Source: RGDT01 sp964630925 (GTDB taxonomy: Bacteria; Planctomycetota; Planctomycetia; Gemmatales; Gemmataceae). Taken from it: a DNA stretch of 20,097 nucleotides. Under the pieces are notes generated by a model, which saw nothing but the letters and a program-made list of their open reading frames with translations, had not been told where the DNA came from and did not search any database. This document shows, piece by piece, positions 15,473-20,097 of this stretch (its first letter is position 1; each line of letters opens with the position of its first letter). The DNA is taken from NCBI GenBank assembly GCA_964630925.1, contig CAZVZK010000172.1:1-20097 (forward strand). Direction: 5' to 3'. Both the position numbers and the translations under genes were made by a program.

Positions 15473-16360
15473 ATGGCTGAAGCAGATCGAACACTCCACA
15501 CAGAAACCGACATCGCGGCTTATCGCGGGTATATCCCCGACGACTGGGGCGAAAAAACAGTCGGGCCGCTCAAAGAGGGGACGGTCCTGGAGAGGCTCGT
15601 GCTCGACCTGTCGCTTGCTTGGCGGAGTGCGTCCTACACTGCGCAAATGCCCGCGACATCGATCCGCGCGATGCACGCCGTGGCTGTGGGGCTGAGCAAC
15701 TTCGCCACGCCAAACGCGAGCATCGTTCGCTTTGCAGACGCGGTCATCGGGCGGCTTGCTGATCGGGTGCCCGAACTGGCCGTGGACCGGACGCTCGGCA
15801 TGCGCCTCGTGCAGGAGTTGGAAACGATCGCGACTGATTTCCGTGATCGGGCGGCGGCTGTGCCGTACCAGGTTCCGGTAGAGACGATGTGGGCTCCCTT
15901 CATGCAGGACGTGGCCTTCAGGATCAGCCTGTGGTCGTCGCAGCGTATCGCCTACGTTGCGTTCTACAATGCCTACGAGGCATTTCTCGTGGACTGCCTC
16001 AAGGTCGGTGGGGGGCTTTCCAGCTTGCGATCAAGCGACAAAAAGCCGTTCAACGAGGCACTTCGGACCGCGCTTGGGAAGGACATCACCTGCGCGTGCT
16101 GGTCTCACCACGAGATTAACATCCCGCGGCTTGTCCGCCACGCGCTCAGCCACAACGGGGGCCGTGAGACGGAGGACCTGAAGAAGCAGAAGCACGGCAT
16201 TAGGCTGATCGGCGATGAGTTACAGATCGTGCCGAACGACGTTCACCGGATGCTCAGCCGACTGAGGATGGCGGTAGACGATGTTATCTCCGTAGCCTGC
16301 GGCAATGCGAAGTTCCTCGCTCCCCCTGCCAAAATGGCGTGCATGCAGGAGGAAGGGTAA
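15473..16360 (+). CDS. Hypothetical protein with HEPN-like C-terminal half
   Basis: A 295-aa, mainly helical, soluble protein. The frame is open upstream to 15389, but the ATG at 15473 is preceded by GAGGGA at about nine bases and begins the gene-like composition. Residues 155-177 (QRIAYVAFYNAYEAFLVDCL) and 219-230 (RLVRHALSHNGG) resemble the two landmarks of HEPN domains: a helix with an aromatic/Glu pattern and then an Arg-x4-His motif, here Arg222...His227 followed by Asn. In active HEPN RNases that Arg/His pair cuts RNA, and such proteins are common in defence and stress systems. The N-terminal 140 residues match nothing I know. GC content is lower than in the flanking genes, suggesting later arrival. 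Without a profile search the HEPN call is tentative. Confidence 0.7.
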   Translation: MAEADRTLHTETDIAAYRGYIPDDWGEKTVGPLKEGTVLERLVLDLSLAWRSASYTAQMPATSIRAMHAVAVGLSNFATPNASIVRFADAVIGRLADRVPELAVDRTLGMRLVQELETIATDFRDRAAAVPYQVPVETMWAPFMQDVAFRISLWSSQRIAYVAFYNAYEAFLVDCLKVGGGLSSLRSSDKKPFNEALRTALGKDITCACWSHHEINIPRLVRHALSHNGGRETEDLKKQKHGIRLIGDELQIVPNDVHRMLSRLRMAVDDVISVACGNAKFLAPPAKMACMQEEG

Positions 16361-16745
16361 GCAACCGGCTGGCGTAGCCCCCGCCTCACCCCTCGAAAGG
16401 GGGTAGGAGTTAGCGCCGCTGTTGCGCCAGGGTCGCTGATGAGGGCAGATCACCCGCGACGCTGGCGTCTGCGGCCCGACATCCGTTCTCAGCGCAGCAA
16501 TCGAAAAGAGCAGGGGCGTGCCGGGAGCGAGCAGGGCGAGGCGGATGTCATTATCGACCGGGAGCGACAACACCACCAGGATCGCCTCGCAGAGGCCAGT
16601 GCCGAGTGAGGCCAGAAGGGGCGAGTGAGCTAGAATGTGGGGCGGCGAGGCACTGGGGGGGGCAGCGCTTGACTGAGTAACCACCGAATCCGACCCTACG
16701 CCCGAACTTGCCAGGGGTACTGACCCAGAACAAGGATCAGTTGCC
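16361..16745. other. Intergenic region without a recognisable gene
   Basis: These 385 bp contain only short palindromes: CCCCT/AGGGG around a CGAA loop (16389-16402), which lacks a T-run but could mark the end of the HEPN-like gene; GTCGC/GCGAC (16432-16460); and GCCTC/GAGGC (16584-16596). The minus strand has an open frame here that also runs through both neighbouring genes. It shows no family motif and I do not regard it as real. Confidence 0.5.
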
Positions 16746-17519
16746 ATGCGATACCACTCAACGGACGGCGAGAAACAGCGATTCATCGAGCGGATTGAGT
16801 CCGCCGGCGGGCAGGTCACGCTGGACATTTGCGTGGATTTGCATGGGATCAGTGACGTGAAGTCCATCGTTGAAATCGTGCCCCTGATACCTCACATGCT
16901 GCCCTATGCAACCATCGTCAATATTTCATCCGCTGGCGAGTCAGAAAAGAGATTCGCGCAGGAAATCCTTGCTGGCTTACAGCACATCCAATCCTTGGAT
17001 TTCGATCACCCCTGGGCATGCACCTCTGCCAAACCCTACAAACCCACCAACGATGAGCAGGCCCACTTCATCTCGCGAATCGGCCTGGCCGGAGGGCAAG
17101 TCACACAGTCCATTACCCTTGAGCTGCGGGCGGTTCGGGACAGCAAAGCACTCGTTGTGCTGTTAGCTGAAGTTCCTCGGTGCCTGCCTGAACTCACCGG
17201 GATCGATCTGTCATCAAGCCGTCGGCCTTCCTCAACTGTTACGGATGATGTGATTCGCTATCTCGCGGCGTTGCTTCAGCTTGAGTACCTCGACTTGAGC
17301 GGATCGCGCATCACCAACAATGGACTATCGGCAATCAGACAGTTGACAGGACTGACACGGTTGTATCTTGGGCGAACCGAGGTTACTGCCGAGGGGATCT
17401 CGTCACTGAGTCCGTTAGCCAAGCTACACACATTAACTATCCCCAAAGCCATCTCGATGCGCGACCTGCAGGCTCTGAAGCCCCGCTTTCCGAGAGTAGG
17501 CTGGATTGGACAGAACTGA
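16746..17519 (+). CDS. Leucine-rich-repeat protein with internal duplication
   Basis: A 257-aa soluble protein with no signal peptide. The C-terminal part (about 178-233) holds short leucine-rich repeats: LEYLDLSGSRITNNGLSAI, then LTRLYLGRTEVTAEGISSL and LHTLTI, the pattern common in planctomycetal LRR proteins that bind partner proteins. The rest is a tandem duplication. Residues 9-86 (EKQRFIERIESAGGQVTLDI...) align with 104-184 (EQAHFISRIGLAGGQVTQSI...), both ending in an LRR-like strand (SLDF and YLDL). The start has AAGGA about eight bases upstream. AT content is clearly higher than in the core genes of the window, suggesting recent acquisition. It follows the HEPN-like gene on the same strand, but 385 bp separate them, so co-transcription is uncertain. 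Its function is not known. Confidence 0.7.
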   Translation: MRYHSTDGEKQRFIERIESAGGQVTLDICVDLHGISDVKSIVEIVPLIPHMLPYATIVNISSAGESEKRFAQEILAGLQHIQSLDFDHPWACTSAKPYKPTNDEQAHFISRIGLAGGQVTQSITLELRAVRDSKALVVLLAEVPRCLPELTGIDLSSSRRPSSTVTDDVIRYLAALLQLEYLDLSGSRITNNGLSAIRQLTGLTRLYLGRTEVTAEGISSLSPLAKLHTLTIPKAISMRDLQALKPRFPRVGWIGQN

Positions 17520-17618
17520 GGACGTGCCTCGCTCGGCCTCCGCCGGGGTGATGCTCCATAGACTCGGGGTCCTACGGCCACTCCCTGGTGCCCGTCCCGC
17601 TCGCCGGGGCCGCTGCCG

Positions 17619-18179
17619 CTACGACATGAGGGCCTTGCAGGTGAGGCCCTCGGCCTGGAAGCGTGCCAGGAGCTGCACCTGGTGCTTCTCGTCCCTACAC
17701 GTCAGCAGCACCAGGAACTGGTCGGGGATGGCCTTCGGCTCCGGCAGGGCCAGGCGCTCGGCGGCCTCGGCGCTCTGGCGGGCGGCGTCCTCCCACATGC
17801 CCGCGAGGTCCGGCTCCGCCGTCGGGGTGTTCTGACGCAGGCGCTCGTAGAGCTGCTCCTGCGTCTGGGCGAGGGCGGCCAGGGGGTCGATGCTCAAGAG
17901 CAGCTCGCGGGCCTCGGATTCGTCCACGTCGAGGATCTCGACCTCGACCTCCATGTCGGGGTCGATCTCGCGGCGCAGGTGGCCGTCGATCAGTTTGAGG
18001 CGGCCGTCGGGCAGCTCGTAGGCGAGGAGGCTGCGGGCGAAGCCGACCTCGCGGTAGAGGGCCTGGAGGGCTTCACGCTGGGCGTCGGGGTGCAGGCGGA
18101 AGTTCCACTCGTGCGGGACCAGGTCGCCGGCGCGGACGCGGCGGTGGGCCTTGATTCGGTTGCGGATCGGGTCGGTCAT
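17619..18179 (-). CDS. ParB/Srx-fold N-terminal domain protein
   Basis: A 186-aa protein. Residues about 14-75 show the ParB/Sulfiredoxin-fold pattern: VPHEWNFRLHPDAQREAL, then EVGFARSLLAYELPDGRLKLIDGHLRRE, with the typical 'N.R.H...Q' and 'IDGH.R' landmarks. The remainder is acidic and helical (SIDPLAALAQTQEQLYERL) and lacks the HTH and dimerisation parts of true chromosomal ParB, so this is the short stand-alone type often found in phage and island regions, where it may bind nucleotide or DNA. The start is the ATG at 18179, with GAGG eight bases upstream. The open frame continues much farther but only by reading through repeats and out of phase through the terminase. It lies on the same strand as the terminase but 368 bp away. 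It is convergent with the LRR gene. Confidence 0.75.
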   Translation of the reverse strand: MTDPIRNRIKAHRRVRAGDLVPHEWNFRLHPDAQREALQALYREVGFARSLLAYELPDGRLKLIDGHLRREIDPDMEVEVEILDVDESEARELLLSIDPLAALAQTQEQLYERLRQNTPTAEPDLAGMWEDAARQSAEAAERLALPEPKAIPDQFLVLLTCRDEKHQVQLLARFQAEGLTCKALMS

Positions 18180-18214
18180 GGTGGTGCCTCGTTGGTGGGT
18201 GTTGGGGTAGATAC

Positions 18215-18274
18215 CGGCGGGCTTACGCCGCGCCGTTCGCCTGAACCAGGACACGGCACGCTTACGCCGTGCCG
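18215..18274. repeat. Two tandem TTAC-loop hairpins
   Basis: Hairpin A has arms CGGCGGGC (18215-18222) and 18227-18235. Hairpin B has arms CGGCACGC (18254-18261) and 18266-18274. Both have the loop TTAC, eight base pairs and one bulged base in the 3' arm, and both are followed by TTCGC or CTCGC. The two stem positions that differ do so as pairs. Confidence 0.7.
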
Positions 18275-18312
18275 CTCGCATGGATTGCTCACGGGTTGTT
18301 GACCGGTCAGAA

Positions 18313-18493
18313 GACAAGTTGGAAACTTGTCGCCACGAAGAAGGGGCGGTGTCGCTGCGCTCCCGCGTGTCGCCGTCGGGCCTCGCAGAGCCTCGACCCG
18401 ACCTACGCGGGGTGTCGGATCGGCGTGAAGGAAGGTTGTCGGTGGAGGCCCTCGGCCGGGCCTGCGGCCCGGCAGGCAGGCTGGCAGCCTGCC
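18313..18493. repeat. Cluster of palindromic repeats between terminase and ParB-like genes
   Basis: The rest of the 368-bp gap holds three more hairpins. They are GACAAGTT/AACTTGTC with loop GGA (18313-18331), GTCGGGCC/GACCCGAC with loop TCGCAGAGCCTC (18375-18402), and GGCAGGCT/AGCCTGCC with loop GGC (18475-18493). The first and last are the same family, both trailed by CCAC. The middle one is a further copy of the loop found in R2 and R3. No gene is visible here. Confidence 0.7.
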
Positions 18494-18547
18494 CCACGGG
18501 AACAGCCACTGGACGGCACGCGGGCCGCGCGTTCTCGACGTTCTGGC

Positions 18548-19822
18548 TCACCATAGCCTCGTCCACATGAACTCGTTTTCGGGCCTCAGCCAGGAAGGTG
18601 GCTGCACGGCCGGCCGGGGCTCGTCGGGGGCGATGTGGGGGTTGCGGAGCCTCGCCATCTTGCGGCGGTCCAGGCCGCTGATCAGGTAACGCAGGGCCGC
18701 CAGGGCGTGGTTGTGCTCGGCCAGCGGGGCCTCCGCCGACCGGGCCCCGGATTCGTCGTCGTAGCGGTACAGGCCCGCCTCCTCCAACAGATTCGGGCAG
18801 CGCCCTTCCAGGACGCGGAGGGTGCCGTCCTCCAGGCGGGCCGAGACGGCGGCGATGCCGGGGCGCAGGCTGTTGCAGCCCTCGCGGACCTTGAAGCCGG
18901 CGTAGAGCAGCTCGGCGCGCTCGTTGGCGCCCGAGGGGTCGGCGTACCACATCACGTCACGGGGGAGGTGGGCGGCGTGGTGGCTGAGCGGCTTGCCCCG
19001 GCTGTAGTGCTCGCCGGTGAGGGTGAGGACATCATCTTTGAGGGTGCCCCAGATCGCGGCGAAGGGGTTGCGGAAGCCGAAGTCGATGCCGCCGACCCGC
19101 TGGCCGCCCACGGGCTCGGGGCCGGGCACGACGCAGCGGGGGAAGTCGGGGTAGACCAGGCCTTCGAGGGCCTCGAAGCTGCAGCCGTACTCCTGGCGGA
19201 ACCAGGACTCGCCCAGCGCGCGGCGCTCCTGGGCGAGGAAGGCGGGCGAGATGCGGGGGACCTTGTCGGCGGGGACCTCGATGCGGACCCAATCAGTGCC
19301 GCCATTGGCCCAGCAGTCATGGAAGAAGCCGCGCTTGCCGAAGGGGGTGGAGAGGCAGATGAGGCGTCCGCCGGAGACGGCGAGCATGGGGCGGACGGCG
19401 CGGTAGAGGTCGTCGGGGACGCGGGCGGCCTCGTCGATGACGAGGATGGTGATGTCGGAGTAGCCGCGGATGGTGTCCTCGCGGCAGGGGAGGCAGACGA
19501 CGCGGCTCATGTTCTTGAGCTCGAGCTCGTGCTGGGTCTGGCGGGCGAGGAAGGGGGACTTGAGGCGGCGGTAGAAGCCGGTGACGACGCGGAACAGCTC
19601 GGCGGACTGGCGGTGGCTTCGGGACAGGAGGATGACCCTGGTGGCGGGGGTGCAGATGGCCTCGACCAGGGAGAGGACGGCGACGGCGGTGGACTTGCCG
19701 GCCTGGCGGCAGCAGTTGAGGAGGAGGCGGGGGTGTCCGGCCTCGAGGACCTCGACCTGCCAGGGGTCGGGCACGAGGCCGAGGTTGCGCATGATGTCGG
19801 AGGCGCTGGGTTTCTGGGACAT
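18548..19822 (-). CDS. Phage-type terminase large subunit
   Basis: A 424-aa DNA-packaging motor protein. The ATPase part has a Walker A CRQAGKST (38-45), a Walker B ILVIDEA (126-132) and the coupling motif LSTPFGKRG (157-165). The RNase H-like nuclease part begins with Asp247 in GGIDFGFRNP, has Asp295 in YADPSGAN and ends with EHNHALAALRYL (369-380). In most relatives that last stretch reads 'D.HALDALRY'; here the usual third catalytic Asp position is Ala375, with Glu369 nearby. It may be a variant or a weakened nuclease. The start MSQKPSASD (19822) was preferred over the extension from a TTG at 19888, because the extension is read from an intergenic repeat; neither start has a good ribosome site. 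An unidentified partial gene lies upstream on the same strand. Confidence 0.88.
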   Translation of the reverse strand: MSQKPSASDIMRNLGLVPDPWQVEVLEAGHPRLLLNCCRQAGKSTAVAVLSLVEAICTPATRVILLSRSHRQSAELFRVVTGFYRRLKSPFLARQTQHELELKNMSRVVCLPCREDTIRGYSDITILVIDEAARVPDDLYRAVRPMLAVSGGRLICLSTPFGKRGFFHDCWANGGTDWVRIEVPADKVPRISPAFLAQERRALGESWFRQEYGCSFEALEGLVYPDFPRCVVPGPEPVGGQRVGGIDFGFRNPFAAIWGTLKDDVLTLTGEHYSRGKPLSHHAAHLPRDVMWYADPSGANERAELLYAGFKVREGCNSLRPGIAAVSARLEDGTLRVLEGRCPNLLEEAGLYRYDDESGARSAEAPLAEHNHALAALRYLISGLDRRKMARLRNPHIAPDEPRPAVQPPSWLRPENEFMWTRLW

Positions 19823-19833
19823 GGGAAAAGACC

Positions 19834-19920
19834 ATACCACGAAATACACGGAAGACACGAAAGGAAGACAAAGGCGAAAAATAAGCAACAACGGTTAAAA
19901 CGGGTTAAAACGGATTAGGC
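19834..19920. repeat. AT-rich patch with dispersed-repeat text and three short tandem units
   Basis: Bases 19837-19866 read on the plus strand CCACGAAATACACGG, then AAGACACGAAAGG, a variant of the CACGAA-type repeat seen in many planctomycete intergenic regions. At 19891-19917 three near-identical units occur with a period of about ten bases: ACGGTTAAAA, CGGGTTAAAA and CGGATTA. This is the most AT-rich stretch of the window. It sits 70-95 bp upstream of the terminase start, where a promoter or operator would be expected. Confidence 0.55.
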
Positions 19921-19941
19921 AGAAGACAAGAAGGCAATCCA

Positions 19942-20097
19942 TCACTCACGGGGCCGCTCGCCTGGAAGGGGGTCGGTGGGGATTGCGTCGCCGGCCTGGC
20001 GCAACTTTTCCTTGCGTTCGGCGAGGGGCTCGAAGGGCAGGTTCAGGGCCCGGCGTTGCTCCTCGACGAGGTGGAAGAGGGGGTCCTGCCGCCAGAC
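19942..20097 (-). CDS. C-terminal 51 residues of an unidentified protein (cut by window edge)
   Basis: An open minus-strand frame runs in from the window edge and stops with TGA at 19942-19944. The visible tail (from VWRQDPLFHLVEEQRRAL to PLPGERPRE) is charged and helical with a Pro-rich end. It lies 119 bp upstream of the terminase large subunit on the same strand, which is the usual place of a small terminase subunit or another phage protein. The fragment carries no diagnostic motif, so no function is assigned. Confidence 0.5.
   Translation of the reverse strand, partial: VWRQDPLFHLVEEQRRALNLPFEPLAERKEKLRQAGDAIPTDPLPGERPRE

Noticed and set aside
16584..16596. Another member of the TCGCAGAG-loop family
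   Set aside because: It shares TCGCAGAG, but those bases lie within a GCCTC/GAGGC stem and not in the loop; likely chance.
16220..16867. 215-codon minus-strand open frame across the 16361-16745 gap
   Set aside because: It overlaps the ends of both plus-strand neighbours and has no recognisable motif or ribosome site.
18180..18950. Upstream extension of the ParB-like frame
   Set aside because: It reads through palindromic repeats and out of phase through the terminase; the ATG at 18179 has a ribosome site and starts the recognisable domain.
18635..19918. 427-codon plus-strand open frame
   Set aside because: It is antisense to the terminase, which has Walker and nuclease motifs; the antisense product is Gly/Ala/Glu-rich without motifs.

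Overview
The window looks like a high-GC planctomycete chromosome, most likely Gemmataceae or a close relative. This is inferred from gene content and sequence style, not from a marker gene. The signs are a very large Hanks-type kinase carrying the N-terminal 'EELC...LLPLL' module, a transmembrane segment, a WD40 propeller array and TPR-like repeats, a small FHA protein, and many short palindromic repeats between genes.

Region 1 (1-7850) is read from the minus strand. In transcription order it holds the giant kinase, a hairpin/T-run terminator, a 142-aa helical protein with two EF-hand/TerB-like loops, a second stem-loop, a 272-aa protein ending in an OB-fold-like domain, and a LarA-type nickel-dependent racemase with all its catalytic residues. 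A decayed integrase-type transposase fragment lies just upstream of the kinase and accounts for the false N-terminal extension of that reading frame.

Region 2 (8140-13716) is mostly plus strand. It holds an inositol-3-phosphate synthase family protein, a UbiA-type membrane prenyltransferase about 130 bp downstream, a convergent FHA-domain gene on the minus strand, and, divergent from that, a secreted two-domain M16 zinc peptidase.

Region 3 (13717-18547) is accessory. Composite structured repeats bracket a tightly coupled two-gene unit (an unknown 123-aa protein and a DUF4085-like 179-aa protein). After these come a HEPN-like 295-aa protein and an internally duplicated leucine-rich-repeat protein, both with visibly lower GC than their surroundings. 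A dense nest of hairpin repeats lies at 18190-18500.

Region 4 (17619-20097, minus strand) holds the end of an unidentified gene cut by the window edge, a phage-type terminase large subunit and a ParB/Srx-fold protein. No portal or capsid gene is present between the terminase and the end of this gene set.

The most unusual signal is a set of hairpin families in which the loop is constant while the stem differs from copy to copy with paired changes. The 12-nt loop TCGCAGAGCCTC occurs in three copies on three different stems. A TTAC-loop family has two tandem copies, and a third family with a GGM loop has two copies. The two composite copies also carry a long 3' hairpin whose inner stem differs between copies while staying complementary. 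This is what selection on structure would produce.
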